Of a stretch of DNA of 64,000 bases, positions 1 through 10,670 are shown piece by piece; position 1 is the first letter of the stretch; each line of letters begins with the position of its first letter. Under the pieces are notes generated by a model. It made no database searches. It was not told the origin of the DNA and saw nothing but the letters and a program-made list of their open reading frames with translations. The position numbers and the translations under genes are program-made. The DNA is from Cyanidiococcus yangmingshanensis (lineage: Eukaryota > Rhodophyta > Bangiophyceae > Cyanidiales > Cyanidiaceae). Location: NCBI GenBank assembly GCA_013995675.1, contig VWRR01000002.1, positions 620,001 to 684,000 of the forward strand, given 5' to 3'.

Positions 1-528
1 ATTCCGTTTCTCGATCATATGCTTCATCAGGTGAGCGCGCACGGCCTGGTCGATCTTGAGGTTCACGCTGTGGGCGACTATGAAATCGATGATCATCATA
101 CCAACGAGGACGTGGGTATAGCGTTCGGTATGGCATTGGCTCAAGCGGTCGGAGAGAAACGTGGAATTCAGCGTTTTGGACACTTTGTGGCGCCCTTGGA
201 CGAGGCGCTCGTGCAAGTGGTCATGGACTTTTCTGGCAGAGGCTATCTTAACTACGAGCTTCAGATACCGACGGAAAGGGTCGGAAGCTACGATACCCAA
301 CTCGTTCGGGAGTTTTTTGCGGCGATCGCGAGCAACGCGCAACTGACGCTGCATATCCGTCAACTCGCTGGCTTGAACTCCCACCATATCATCGAGGCGA
401 CGTTCAAGGCATTTGCACGAGCGCTTCGAATGGCCTGTGAGATCGACCCGCGTCGACAGCATCAGATTCCGAGTAGCAAAGGTGCGTTGACTGATCAACA
501 GGCTCTCCGTTCCGTAGATGGCGCCTAG
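1..528 (+). CDS. HisB: Imidazoleglycerol-phosphate dehydratase, 5' truncated by window edge
   Basis: This is the C-terminal part of IGPD, which dehydrates imidazole-glycerol phosphate in histidine biosynthesis, a plastid step in plants and algae. The frame is open from base 1 ([15 protein letters not shown]), so the gene starts before the window. The family's two metal-binding motifs are present: [14 protein letters not shown] near the start and [17 protein letters not shown] towards the end, together supplying His and Glu ligands for the two manganese ions. The frame closes with TAG at 526-528, about 30 residues past the usual family end. The protein is a monofunctional plant/fungal type as far as seen; no phosphatase domain is visible. 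The visible part is intact. Confidence 0.93.
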   Translation: MPFLDHMLHQVSAHGLVDLEVHAVGDYEIDDHHTNEDVGIAFGMALAQAVGEKRGIQRFGHFVAPLDEALVQVVMDFSGRGYLNYELQIPTERVGSYDTQLVREFFAAIASNAQLTLHIRQLAGLNSHHIIEATFKAFARALRMACEIDPRRQHQIPSSKGALTDQQALRSVDGA

Positions 529-1019
529 TTAAGTCACTCGAGTGTATGGATCAGACGGGGGGATTCGGCGCATGGTTGCGTTCAGGTGTTCCGAGCGTGA
601 CCGACGCGTCGGTCTACAGAGCGAGTATTCAGCTTGGAATTAAAACAACCGAGCAAGGGCGCCTTCACGCGATGCTTGCACTCGCCTCTTGTTCGGGACT
701 CGTGCGTGTTCGGCAGCGACACTGTACCACGGCTTGAGTCTCTCCATGCGACGCCCAGCAGCGACACTGGCAGGATGAAGTCTTCTTGAGGCGAAAGTTC
801 TTCGATTCGCCCTCGAGATCGCCTCAAGCCAAGCGGGTCACGAGTCTAGATTCGCAAATCATACAGCGTCCTGATCACTTTCTAATCGACGGGTCTGTTT
901 TCGCGTGCCTGTTAGCTACTCGGATACGGTTGCACAGCGGATGTCCGACTCTTCAAGAACGCTCTCCCCAAAACTGACCGATTTATCACGGCCTATATAA
1001 AACCGGAATGAAACCAGCG
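529..1019. other. Convergent intergenic spacer
   Basis: Lies between the end of HisB (+) and the end of the ArsA/GET3 gene (-). Only short, low-quality reading frames occur. A TATATAAAA string at about 992-1000 points into the antisense of the ATPase gene and has no gene to serve. I see nothing else. Confidence 0.6.
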
Positions 1020-3305
1020 TTAGTGCGCCAAGCGCTCGCCGAAACGACTTAGCGCTCCGGTGCCGCGCACCTCCTGCGGCTCCAAAGGCAGTACGCAAAG
1101 CCTCAAGTCACGAGCGTAGAGTTCATCGATTTGTCGCATATACTTCTGCTGCATGAGTACTCGGGCACTAACCATATCGACTCGCTCGGCGTCGCTTGCA
1201 TCCGAGGGGAAAAGCTGATTCACGACAATATTATGGGCGTCTATGTCATGTTCAGCGAGGTCTTGAATCAACCGTTCAGTTTCGTACACCGAGAGAAACT
1301 CTGCAATACAAACACAGATGAACGTCGTTCGTTCCGGATCGCGGAACTGTTTCACAACGCGAAGTATCGTCTCTTGCATGCTCTGCAACCGTTCAGCAAT
1401 TTCTTCGTCTGGGCGACGTCCGCCTGCAGCGCCGAATCCCGAGCTCTCTGCCAGTGTGGATGCCATCGAAAGCGCACCCGCAAACCGTTGACGCATCTCT
1501 TCGAGTTTCTGGAGACCCTTTTGTAAGAGCGCTGGGAACGACAGCAGCCGAAGCGTGTGCCCGGTCGGAGCCGTATCTAGTACGACGACATCGTAGTCTA
1601 ATTCTTGAATCCGTTGCATGAGTCTGGTGAATGCGATCGCATCGTCCAAACCAGGTACCGCCTGAAGCAAGTCTCGGATAATGTCCGATGGCGAGGCGCC
1701 GAGCATCATAGCAGCCAAGGCGGTTCGAGGATCGCCCTGGTTTCCAGCGTTCATCTCTGAGTTATACAGGTTGGTCTGCGCCATGGAGCTCCCAATGTCT
1801 TGCAGAAAATGTGCCGTGTCGACTTCGAGCACGTCCAGGGTACCAGGCCCTGCGGTTTCGGCGACGCGAACCGGACGCATCACCTGATCGATATCATTGA
1901 CGCTCATTGACTGCGCACTCGACAGGGAAACCGTAAAGTTCTGCCCGAACGCGTCGCTGAGACTATGAGCCGGGTCGGTAGACACCAGCAGCACACGGCG
2001 TCGATATCGCCGATCCTCGGCCAATTGAATTGCGAGCGCAGATGTCGTCGTCGTTTTGCCGACATTGCCCTTGCCACTCGCGATAATGAGCTCAAGATTA
2101 TGCGCCTCCAACACGTTACGCAAGGAGGGAGTATATGGTGAGTTTTCCGCCGGCTCTATCGGCCGGATACCGCTGTCCTTCAGGAGCCGTTCGCCGAAAG
2201 CTCGCAGATCCGCAACGCCGCGTACTTCATTTCGCAGCATCGGGACGCGAGTGATGTGAAAGTCCTCCGCGTACAAATCCTCAATCTGCTGCAAATACTT
2301 GGACTGGATATCCACTCTTGATTGGAAAAGCGACAGAGCAGTCCATCCATGCCGCTCTTGAGCGAGGGGCAAGGGCAGGTATTTCGCCGGCGGTTCTGGC
2401 ACTTGCTCCGGGAGGTCTACTACCCACAAAACCTGATTCACGAGCAAGTTCTGACATGTCATGTGCATGCGGCGCAGTTCGCGCAGCAACCGCTCCGTCT
2501 CGTATACAGACAGGAATTCTGGCATGCAGACGCAGACAAATGCTGTTCTTGACGGGTCCCGGAATTGTTCATCAACTTTGCGCACGATGCCAAGGAGCTC
2601 CTCGACCTTGCTCACAATCTCTTCATCGAAGGCGCTCACTGAAGGACCGAGATCCGACGTCCCACTTAAGCGCATCATCGAAGAAGCCATGTTCAACATT
2701 GGCGCCAGTCGAGAGCGTAGATCAAGCAGACGGCTCAAGCCTTTTTCGAGGACCGACGGGAACGAGAGTAGTTTGAGCGCGTGGCCTGTCGGAGCCATAT
2801 CGAAGATGACCAAGTCGAATGTCATTTCCTGCACGGACTTCATCATCTGCCCGAACGACAGCGCCTCGTCTATGCCAGGTACTGAAGAAACAAGTTCAGT
2901 TACGAGACTAGATAGACCGAAGAGGTCTTCTTCCATGGCTGTCTGTCCAGCGCGGTTGTCGCCCTCGGCCTCGGCACGGGCCGCGTCCAAGTCGCCGCCG
3001 AGAAGCGCCCGTCCGAGATCCGTCTCCGCAAAGTCGCGTTCAGGATCAATCTCCATAGCGTATAGGTTAGGGTAGCCGCGCACGGGGAGCGGGTCTCGTG
3101 CGAAACGCTGGTCGAAAGCATCGCTTACGTTGTGAGCAGGGTCCGTCGAAATGACAAGGATGCGTTGGTTTGGCCTTCGCAACGCAGCCTGGATCGCCGC
3201 AGCGCAAGCACAAGTAGTCTTGCCTTGGCCACCTTTAGCCGTAAAGGCAATCCATTTGAGTGTGTTTGACTCTATCAAGTTTGAGAGGCCCTCACCGAAA
3301 GTCAT
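1020..3305 (-). CDS. Tandem (two-domain) ArsA/GET3-type ATPase
   Basis: The 761-residue protein holds two complete anion-pump ATPase domains in tandem. Domain 1 has the deviant Walker A KGGQGKTT at about residues 24-31, STDPAHNVSDAF (catalytic Asp) and the switch II APTGHALKLLSFP. Domain 2 has GKGNVGKTTTT near residue 410, STDPAHSLSDAF and DTAPTGHTLRLLSFP. Eukaryotic GET3/TRC40 is normally one domain of about 330-350 residues that homodimerises; tandem domains are the layout of bacterial ArsA. Both copies end in a GET3-like segment (QKYMRQIDELYA, EVRGTGALSRFGE), but the CxxC zinc site that joins GET3 dimers is absent from both. The likely role is delivery of tail-anchored proteins or another client; arsenite efflux is less likely, since no ArsB-like partner is seen. 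The start is the first ATG; upstream codons in frame offer only GTG. The gene is intact. Confidence 0.88.
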   Translation of the reverse strand: MTFGEGLSNLIESNTLKWIAFTAKGGQGKTTCACAAAIQAALRRPNQRILVISTDPAHNVSDAFDQRFARDPLPVRGYPNLYAMEIDPERDFAETDLGRALLGGDLDAARAEAEGDNRAGQTAMEEDLFGLSSLVTELVSSVPGIDEALSFGQMMKSVQEMTFDLVIFDMAPTGHALKLLSFPSVLEKGLSRLLDLRSRLAPMLNMASSMMRLSGTSDLGPSVSAFDEEIVSKVEELLGIVRKVDEQFRDPSRTAFVCVCMPEFLSVYETERLLRELRRMHMTCQNLLVNQVLWVVDLPEQVPEPPAKYLPLPLAQERHGWTALSLFQSRVDIQSKYLQQIEDLYAEDFHITRVPMLRNEVRGVADLRAFGERLLKDSGIRPIEPAENSPYTPSLRNVLEAHNLELIIASGKGNVGKTTTTSALAIQLAEDRRYRRRVLLVSTDPAHSLSDAFGQNFTVSLSSAQSMSVNDIDQVMRPVRVAETAGPGTLDVLEVDTAHFLQDIGSSMAQTNLYNSEMNAGNQGDPRTALAAMMLGASPSDIIRDLLQAVPGLDDAIAFTRLMQRIQELDYDVVVLDTAPTGHTLRLLSFPALLQKGLQKLEEMRQRFAGALSMASTLAESSGFGAAGGRRPDEEIAERLQSMQETILRVVKQFRDPERTTFICVCIAEFLSVYETERLIQDLAEHDIDAHNIVVNQLFPSDASDAERVDMVSARVLMQQKYMRQIDELYARDLRLCVLPLEPQEVRGTGALSRFGERLAH

Positions 3306-4137
3306 TCTGATCGTTCTATTCCTCGCGGCACACGGTTGCACGCAGCGTTAAGAAACGGTTCCTTGTCCCGGCAACGCAAGGCGCCGTTGATCATCGATGC
3401 GATCGCTTGGCCAGGGACCACGCGCTGTTCAGCCGCAAAACGGTAGGGAATGCTTCTGTGTCTCTTTTGGCGTGCGCGCTCTTTTGCATGGACCGGATTA
3501 GAAGCAAGCGTGAGTAAGTGACAACAACGAGTCTTTACGAGCTAAAGATACGCGTTTATGCAGAGTATGAACGGGGAAACCGTCCTGGTAACGGTTGCTT
3601 TCAGCCTGCGCCTTTGAGCGAGCCAGCAGCTGCATCTGGTGCCTGCGACGGGGGCACGACGTTACGGGGTTCGGTTTCCAATATCAAGACGACGTCCGAA
3701 TGATATCTATTCGGTTTCGGATACGAATAGAGAATGTCCAAGCCAAATAAGTGCTGGAGTCATGCCCTTCGACGAGGTTGCTCCTGTGTCGACCATACCT
3801 GAGGGCGACCTGCACAGCTTCTAGGGGGATACACGTTCATTTGAAGCGGATGGAATCCCAGCAACCAGTGCATTCGCAAACGTTCTCGCGCTGTCATGTG
3901 CCTATCGATAAAGTGAACCGCTGACTACCTGAGCCAGCTGCGAGCGCACGTAAATGCCTGAGGTCAGCCCGCCTCTACAGATCAAGCCTCGGGATATGAC
4001 GGCACGCCTCGAGACTCCGCGGAAACGCTCTTGACGCTGCGCGCTTTTCAAGCGGTCTCGGGAGACACGTGTCCGCACCTCTTGTGCATGCGAGCACACC
4101 ATCTCGTGATGTGCACGCATGACACGCATCTCTCTGG
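3306..4137. other. Divergent spacer, possible shared promoter region
   Basis: About 830 bases lie between the ATG of the tandem ATPase (-) and the first ATG of the helicase-like gene (+). I searched for the missing N-terminal half of the helicase-like protein here and found only short frames without recognisable motifs. No RNA gene or repeat is apparent. Confidence 0.5.
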
Positions 4138-6941
4138 ATGCGTGCATCGTTGGCATTGTCGGCTTTGGAACTTGGGCACTGCAGGTACTCGGTCCCTGCG
4201 GTTATCAACGCCTCATTGACGTTGCGGAGACTGAGCATTGGAACTCCTGTTCTGAACCATTTTGTTCCTTGGTTTAGAGCCACGATGAACCAGTATCGTG
4301 CGCTGATTCTCGGTTCAGTTTCGTATCAGAGGCGCGATGACCGATACGTTGCTGGTGAGCGCGAAACTGCAGCGTCGAATAATCCCACGGGTCCAGTTGT
4401 GTCCGGTGAGTCGTCCGCGAACGAGCAGCAGACGAACCGCTTGCGACCTTTTTGGATCCACGATGCACACAGTGACTCGAGCGTGCTTCTCGTCACCTAT
4501 GCGACTTCTCTGGAGTATCTGGTGGCTTTTTATTTCTATGAAGCCGCGGCGTACGCTAAGAGCGGTACAGGGCGCAAGGTACTTCTTGTACCAAACACCG
4601 ATCGCGCTGCCTGCTGGCAGTCGGCCTTGGCCGATGTCGACGAGCGCGAACAGCAGCATCCGGAGATTACTGTGGTCACCCCAGCGGGCGTCAACTTGCC
4701 TCTAATCATGCAGGACGACCTTGCTACTCATTGATGCGGCGCATCTCGCGATAGGTGTCCATGGTCCAAGTACTGAATTCTTCGACATGGATCCGAAACG
4801 AGTGAACCTGCCAGAATCCATTGAATATGCGGATGCGATCACGAGAGTACTGTTCTATCGCCCGATGCACTTACGTGTCATGGCTCAGATGGCTGGCCCA
4901 ATGACGACCAGTGCTCAGACGGAACTGGTGTCGTTGCTCGCTCGCTGGTTGCAGTGTCCCCTGGTCCGTCATATTGTTCCGCACACCCAGACACGTGATC
5001 ACAAGTGTGCAGAGAACGGAACGTCGCAGCCCTGGCCTTTCACTGTCATCCCGTTTGCCGTTCCGTCCGTTCATCAACTAGATTTCATTATCGATCAGCG
5101 ACGAGCATGTCTTTTTGAGGTGCTAGAGACACAAACAGGCGTCTTCCGGGGTACGGAACAAGTCATCGTACTCTGTCCGACGAGACGCTCCGCGGAACGT
5201 TCGCTGGCAACGCTAGCGAGCCGACTCACCACTGAGGGCCCTAACCATGCCTATTGTCGTGCCTCCTCCGCTCCTTGACAGGATCCCAGAAGACCGTCGA
5301 ATCAAGCTCGAAACATTAAGCTCACTCCTCCGGAATAACGAGACACAGCGACGTGCGCTGCTCGGCATCGGCATGCTAGCTCCAGCGAGTGGTACGGAGG
5401 CTGCTTCGAGCCAGAGCGGGCGCACTACCGTGACACACAGCGACCGCCTGATCCTGCAGGATTTGTTTCGCGCTGGTGCGCTCCGAATCGCCGTGATGCT
5501 CCTTGGCATGGGGAATGTCGACTCGGCGATTCACGACCGAGGCTGTAACGCCGCAAAGGAACTCGCCAGGAATGCGTCATCTTCCTCCAGAATGGGCCGA
5601 TTCGACGGAAGAATGATTCAGAGTGTCCATGTCGACTACCTCCACCAGATATTGGACGAGATGCAGCGAGCGAGTCATCCGGTGGTCATCGTGCTCAAGA
5701 CGACACATTGGGCTGACTTTCACGGGGAGCCCCAATCGTGCCGCGCGTCGGTGCTGCAGACGCTCTCGCGCAGCATCTTCCGAGTGGCCCCCGACCCCAT
5801 CGGTAGTTTCAGCTTACTGCCGGACGCTAATGCCGGAGTTCTTCGAGTTCGTTGCCATTCCTTGCATCGCCTCATCGCACTCACATGCGGTCAGAGTGCA
5901 GCCTGGACGTATTTGCATATCACTGGGCGCCTGTATACCGGCGACCACTTGTGCGCCGCATCCGGTGACCCGGCTGGGTCCGCTGCAGATCAGCCGTGGT
6001 GGATGCGAGCCGTAACCCGGATGGCTGCGCACGGCCTGAGCATGCGCCTGCTTCGTGAAATGAACTGCTGCAACACAGCTCTGGTGACAGACAACGCGAT
6101 TGCCGAATGGATCAGATTCACCCTACATTTTGCGATCTCCGAGGCACGGCGCAGTTCGCCATGTACATCCCTTCGGGGTGCCGAGAGCCTCAGTCGAGCC
6201 CTTATTCGCAAACTCGAAAACGCCGGATGCATCCTCCGTGAGACGCACTCCGAGCGTCTCACCGTCACCATGCTTGGCCTCGCAGCGCTGAAGCACCAGA
6301 TCAGTCCAGATACAGTGCTCCGGTTTATTCGGAGCGCGTACGGAACGCCGCGATGTATCGGCACATTCTCCAATCAGAGTATGGATGAGCATCGCTTTTG
6401 TATAGGTTACGCTCCACCGCGATCGGCCAAAAGGATTATATTCGACTCGCATCGTCACTCGCCTCGTTGCCGCGCGGTCATTGAGCTACTCTACCATGTG
6501 TGTCAGGCTGGTGCTGAGAACGAAGTCTGCACTGCGAGCCTCGTGATGAACCAGTTCGTGAACCAAGGTGGTTGGCCAGAGCAGACCATACCCTTCGCAT
6601 TACACGACAGATGCTTGGACCGTCTCGGAGCCGGTGAGGCTGCCTTTCTTCTTGTCCAGGGATGGATGGCCGTCGCCAATCCACCAGCTGCAAAAGGCAT
6701 ATACTACGCCGCACTGAGCATTGTTCACTGCCTCTGTGCTGCCCTCAGCGAGCGCCCTGCACTGTACCGCGAGAGTCTCCTCGCTGTGCTCATCGCGTGG
6801 ATGGAGAAATTCCGCAACGGCTCCGAGCATTCGCTGATGCACGCAGCGACAGCCGGTGCTCGCCTAGAACATTGTCTCATAGAGTGGACCAAAAAACCGC
6901 TTGTGCTGTCAGGTACCAGCAGCAGTCCGTTCGGTAACTAG
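4138..6941 (+). CDS. Stand-alone degenerate Brr2-like (Ski2 family) helicase cassette, in three frames
   Basis: Three overlapping frames (4138-4734, 4721-5278, 5247-6941) follow the C-terminal cassette of the spliceosomal helicase Brr2 in order, about 933 residues in all. Matching blocks are a Walker A position reading SVLLVTYATSLEYLV (no GKT), LLLIDAAHLAIG at the DExH box, VIVLCPTRRSAER at motif IV, PEDRRIKLETLSSLLRN, LFRAGALRIAVMLLGMG at motif V, then a winged-helix stretch (ALIRKLENAGCILRE) and a helical Sec63-like tail. ATP-binding residues are lost, so it would be a scaffold rather than a motor. In Brr2 itself this cassette is the non-catalytic one and follows an active first cassette; no first cassette lies upstream here. 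The frame advances by one base near 4720 and again between 5240 and 5275. It could be a real split-off gene with assembly errors or a decaying gene. The start could also be the ATG at 4285. Confidence 0.62.
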
Positions 6942-8200
6942 CTTCGCATCAGACTCGATGCCGGATGGTGCGCTTCATAAACATAGCTTCTTTTTTGCTG
7001 CGAGTGGTCATTTTTGAGGTTGGAGGCGCGGTCATGGCCTAAAAAGTAACCCAAGGTTCCGCCAAAGACGAAGAGAACAGATGCCCATTCGAAATTGCGC
7101 AAAGAGGTTCCGAAAAGTTGGGCACTGACCAAAACACTCAACATTTTTCTTAGAGCGGTCACAAGCTGGACGAACAGAACACTGCGACTGGAGATGTGCA
7201 TCTGAACCACGCTCTGCATGCAGAAGTACTGCGATAGCGCATTCACGGTAATCAGCAACTCGCCAGAGGTAGAGCCACGCCCACTCGAGAGGGGCACTGG
7301 GGCGTGCCACAGCCCCTGTGCATGCGCTGCAAGGTAACCTCGTCCGGGTTTGTAGGAGGGCATCAGGAAGACGAGCACTGCAACCCAGTGCTGAAGGCAC
7401 ACCAGTTCCGTTTTTGAAAGAGCGTCTTTGGATGATTCACGAGTCGGCACAAGCAGCGCCTGCTGGAGCATACCCATCGCAGGTGAGAGGAAGCAGTTCA
7501 CCACCAGAAGAAGCACCCCGAGCCAGTGTGCAGGCGAGGCCCGAACCCCAGCCCACAGCGACTGACCCACCGGCTTTGAGTCTTGTAACGCCAACGTCGC
7601 CCATGCAAGGCCAATGGTTACAGCAAACACGCTGGCGTATTGGTAGAAGTGTGTAGCGTTTTCGTTCGAACAACGCAGCAAATATCAGTGCAGCCACCAG
7701 CGTCCCTGCACGAAAAAGGTGCACAAGCTGAAGTGACACACCGAGCTGCACTGAGAGATTAATCAGAAAAACCGTCCCGTAAAAGGTGAGAAAATACAAC
7801 GAAAGCAATAGCAGGAGCTTGATGCGGCGTCCCAGAGCGTGCACGCTCGGTGTCTGGCGCGCTCGCCTGCGCCCAAGCAAGTCACGAAGCGCTCGCGGTG
7901 TCGTCATCATCGCGACGACAACAACCTGCACGAAACTGATGAACTGGACCTGCGCTTCGATCGTACCGCACAGTGCACTCATATGTGAATGCATTCAGTG
8001 TGCACGAGGTCACGGTCCACCAGCAGCACGAAGAGCGTCGCTTCCAAGCACTGAACTCTGAGCGCTGTGCGACATCTGCGGCAAGGCAGCGCCAAGAGCT
8101 GCGCATCCGCTTGGGCGGCACTCGAATCGCCCACGGATCGCTTTGGGCCAGATTCTGGGGTTCTCTGCCACCGGGCACCGGAGTCACGAGCGACCTGCAT
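6938..8200 (-). CDS. SLC35B4/Yea4-like nucleotide-sugar transporter, with frame breaks
   Basis: A polytopic membrane protein of about 420 residues that aligns in order with the SLC35B4/Yea4 group, which exchanges UDP-GlcNAc or UDP-xylose across Golgi or ER membranes. Recognisable parts are a first hydrophobic helix (CLEATLFVLLVDRD), QLVHLFRAGTLVAALIF, the following KRYT...YQYASVFAVTIG, then QYFCMQSVVQMH, VQLVTALRKMLSVLVS and ASVLFVFGGTLGYFLG; the last two match the family's C-terminal helices best. The reading frame changes near 7985 (one base too few) and near 7648 (one too many, in a TT run). The second junction leaves the family spacing exact once one base is ignored. The stop TAG overlaps the stop of the convergent helicase-like gene. 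Substrate is not predictable. The N-terminal 60 residues are uncertain. Confidence 0.62.
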
Positions 8201-9276
8201 TCTACACTGAATGTAGACCAGTCTTGAAAGGAGCTCTTTCTGTATTGATGATGAGCGGTATGACGTTCTGAATGCAACTCTGATATTTTGCTCGATGGTT
8301 TAGGTTCCCTAAAATCATGGTGAACGAAGAAGAGCAGAGGATCGGGGCCAAGAGCATGTCAAAAGGATGCACGGATGCATCATCCCTGCAATAACGTCGA
8401 ATGCAGCTTTCTGCATGCAATCGGGTGCTGTCGGTGTAATGTTTTTCGTATGAGTTGGGCTCTTGGTGGTGCCAGGTGGGTTTCTATCCTCTCCGCACAG
8501 GTTATTTTTTCTTAAGAGTGCTATCCCACGAGTGCTGGAAAGGGGCACCAAGCCGAACAGTTCGGGGTATTGTGACCGAGTCGTTCGAGGCACCGCACCG
8601 GCATTGACGCCGAATACGTATTCAGGGAACCACTCGGTTTCCATTTCGAGTCGTTGGTATCCACGGTAACAAGTTGATATTTAAGCACATAGGCCGCATT
8701 TTACTGAAGCGCTTTCAAAGTGCCCCAATATCAAATATTTTGTGGCACGATCAGCTTGTGGAAATAGATCCAGAGCCTTGTTTTAAAGTCATTCCAGTGC
8801 ATCCTGAACGCCACGTCGGGCTTGAAACGGAACCGCGAGTCCGCAGCCAGGACCCTCGAAAAAGCCCGTCTCAGCTGCTTCTATATTTCTTTCGGAGCCA
8901 GCACATCGAGGCCGTCGTAGGACAGCCGTTTTCCCAGAAAGTTTGTCTCTCGACGCGGGGGTGCGTCCGAACGGCTCTTGCGCTTGGCTGGCAACCAGGA
9001 TTCGGAGTTCGAATGCGGACGGCCCGAAAGATGCGCTGCGGAGCTCACGACGCTTTGAATCGAGGCTTGCGCCGGACATGTCTAAAAATGCTCGACCTCG
9101 CCGAGTGGATATGTGGGCTTTAGGGTACTCTGGCACTTACGCTCCGTTGGCGCACAGAAACGAGATCCTTGTGGGCGTCGAACACTCCGTTACGGTGCAA
9201 AAAGCTCTCCAGAGCCGTTTCGTCACGAATCGTGGGACAGACGGCCCCAGATAAGCCTACGCCGGTCAGCGTGCGT
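8201..9276. other. Long spacer without a supported gene
   Basis: It lies between the 5' end of the transporter (-) and the 3' end of 14-3-3 (-). Frames of 100-150 codons exist on both strands (for example 8674-9123 and 8789-9136), but their residue make-up is not protein-like and no motif is seen. It must hold the transporter promoter and the 14-3-3 terminator. Confidence 0.45.
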
Positions 9277-10062
9277 TCATGCCTTGGCTTCACCCTCGCC
9301 GTCGCCTTCATTCCCACGGCCCTCTTCCTCATCCCCGCCAATATCCGACGTCCAGAGGGTCAGGTTGTCGCGCAAAAGCTGCATGATTAACGTACTATCC
9401 TTATAGGACTCTTCGCTTAGGGTGTCGAGCTCAGCAATCGCGTCATCAAAAGCTTCTTTGGCCAACTTGCATGCGCGGTCCGGTGAGTTCAAGATTTCGT
9501 AGTAAAACACCGAAAAATTCAGCGCCAGACCCAAGCGGATCGGGTGCGTTGGCGCCAGCTCCGTCACTGCAATATCCGTCGCAGCCCGGTACGCCTCCAA
9601 ACTTTTCTCCGCTGAAATCTTCCGATCTTGTTCTGAGCTAAACTCGGCGAGGTAACGATGATAGTCTCCCTCCATCTTCAGATAGAAAACTTTTGATTCA
9701 CCAGTTTTGGCGCTGGGGATCAAGTTGTTCTTCAGAATCTCCAAAATCTCCTTGCATATCTGTGAAAGCTCCTCCTCGATCTTCGAACGGTATTCCCTAT
9801 TGATCGCAACGTGCACAGCGTTTCCCTTGGCCTCTTCCTTCTGCTCGATCGAGGATATGATGCGCCAGGACGCTCTCCTCGAGCCGATCACGTTCTTGTA
9901 CGCAACGGAAAGAAGATTCCGCTCCTCAACAGTCAACTCTGGGGTGCTTGCGTTCGTCTGCACTGCAACCTGCCTCATCTGCTCCACCATCTCGTCGTAA
10001 CGCTCAGCTTGCTCAGCAAGCTTCGCTAAATAGATAGCTTTCTCACGAGCGGCTTGATCCAT
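9277..10062 (-). CDS. 14-3-3 protein
   Basis: A 261-residue 14-3-3 adaptor, which binds phosphoserine/threonine motifs in client proteins as a dimer in cytosol and nucleus. Both family signatures are clear: [11 protein letters not shown] at residues 48-58 and [21 protein letters not shown] near the C-terminus (quoted in part as [15 protein letters not shown]). The phosphopeptide pocket is intact, with the Lys of signature 1, SRRASWR, and the Arg-Tyr pair in [12 protein letters not shown]. An acidic glycine-rich tail ([17 protein letters not shown]) closes the protein, as is usual. The start is the first ATG ([20 protein letters not shown]); upstream in-frame codons give only TTG. The gene is a single uninterrupted frame and divergent from the coiled-coil gene at 10671. 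Confidence 0.97.
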   Translation of the reverse strand: MDQAAREKAIYLAKLAEQAERYDEMVEQMRQVAVQTNASTPELTVEERNLLSVAYKNVIGSRRASWRIISSIEQKEEAKGNAVHVAINREYRSKIEEELSQICKEILEILKNNLIPSAKTGESKVFYLKMEGDYHRYLAEFSSEQDRKISAEKSLEAYRAATDIAVTELAPTHPIRLGLALNFSVFYYEILNSPDRACKLAKEAFDDAIAELDTLSEESYKDSTLIMQLLRDNLTLWTSDIGGDEEEGRGNEGDGEGEAKA

Positions 10063-10670
10063 GAACAAGAAAACGGCGTTCGGTTACAACAAAAACCGTT
10101 TACGATAACTCGCTTGATTGAGATCCCAGATCTTGCGGCGGATCTCAGGATCGGGTCTTTTCCGAGAAGGTCGTTATTCAACTGGGTTAGAGGAAGGCCC
10201 GGAACCCAGCACAATGCTCAGGGTGAGGGGTCAGTCCGAGTAGCCTCGACGTCTTGTGCAGTGGGCGCTGGCGCAGGCCATGCGGACGGGCGCAACTTGA
10301 AACTGCCCGAAACTGGAAATGCTGGACAGACAGCGTTCCGCGCCCATCTCCGCGCGATCATTTTTGAAACAGTTCTGTTCATGATTAGACATGTATGGAC
10401 AATCACGTGGCGTTCCCAGATGCGTCGGGAAGTGCGCGTCGATCAACGGCCGCCCGTGGATCGCATTGGGTGGCGGGGACAACGCGGCCGTGCAGGGCGC
10501 CCCCCGGAAGACGTTCAAATGCCCCGCGCCATCGGGGTGGCGCCTCCGCTCCACCCAGTCTGATACGTTGACTCTTCGGCGTTTGGAGCATCGACAACGC
10601 CCGATCCATAGCGAACGATTTGTTGGCTAGTATTGAATTATCGGTGAGTGACAACCCTGTGAGAGAAAGG
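10063..10670. promoter_or_regulatory. Divergent promoter region
   Basis: About 600 bases separate the start codons of 14-3-3 (-) and the TOG-like coiled-coil gene (+), so both promoters must lie here. No canonical TATA box was found near either start. A 169-codon frame at 10054-10563 has no protein-like features. Confidence 0.5.

Noticed and set aside
991-1000. TATA box near the HisB/ATPase junction
   Set aside because: It points into the antisense of the ATPase gene and no gene follows on that strand.
2318-2776. 152-codon plus-strand frame opposite the ATPase gene
   Set aside because: It is the shadow of a conserved gene on the other strand and has no protein-like motif.
4700-5290. Spliceosomal introns as the cause of the frame changes in the helicase-like gene
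   Set aside because: The frames overlap and homology is continuous, leaving no sequence to remove; the same holds at the other breaks I could place finely.
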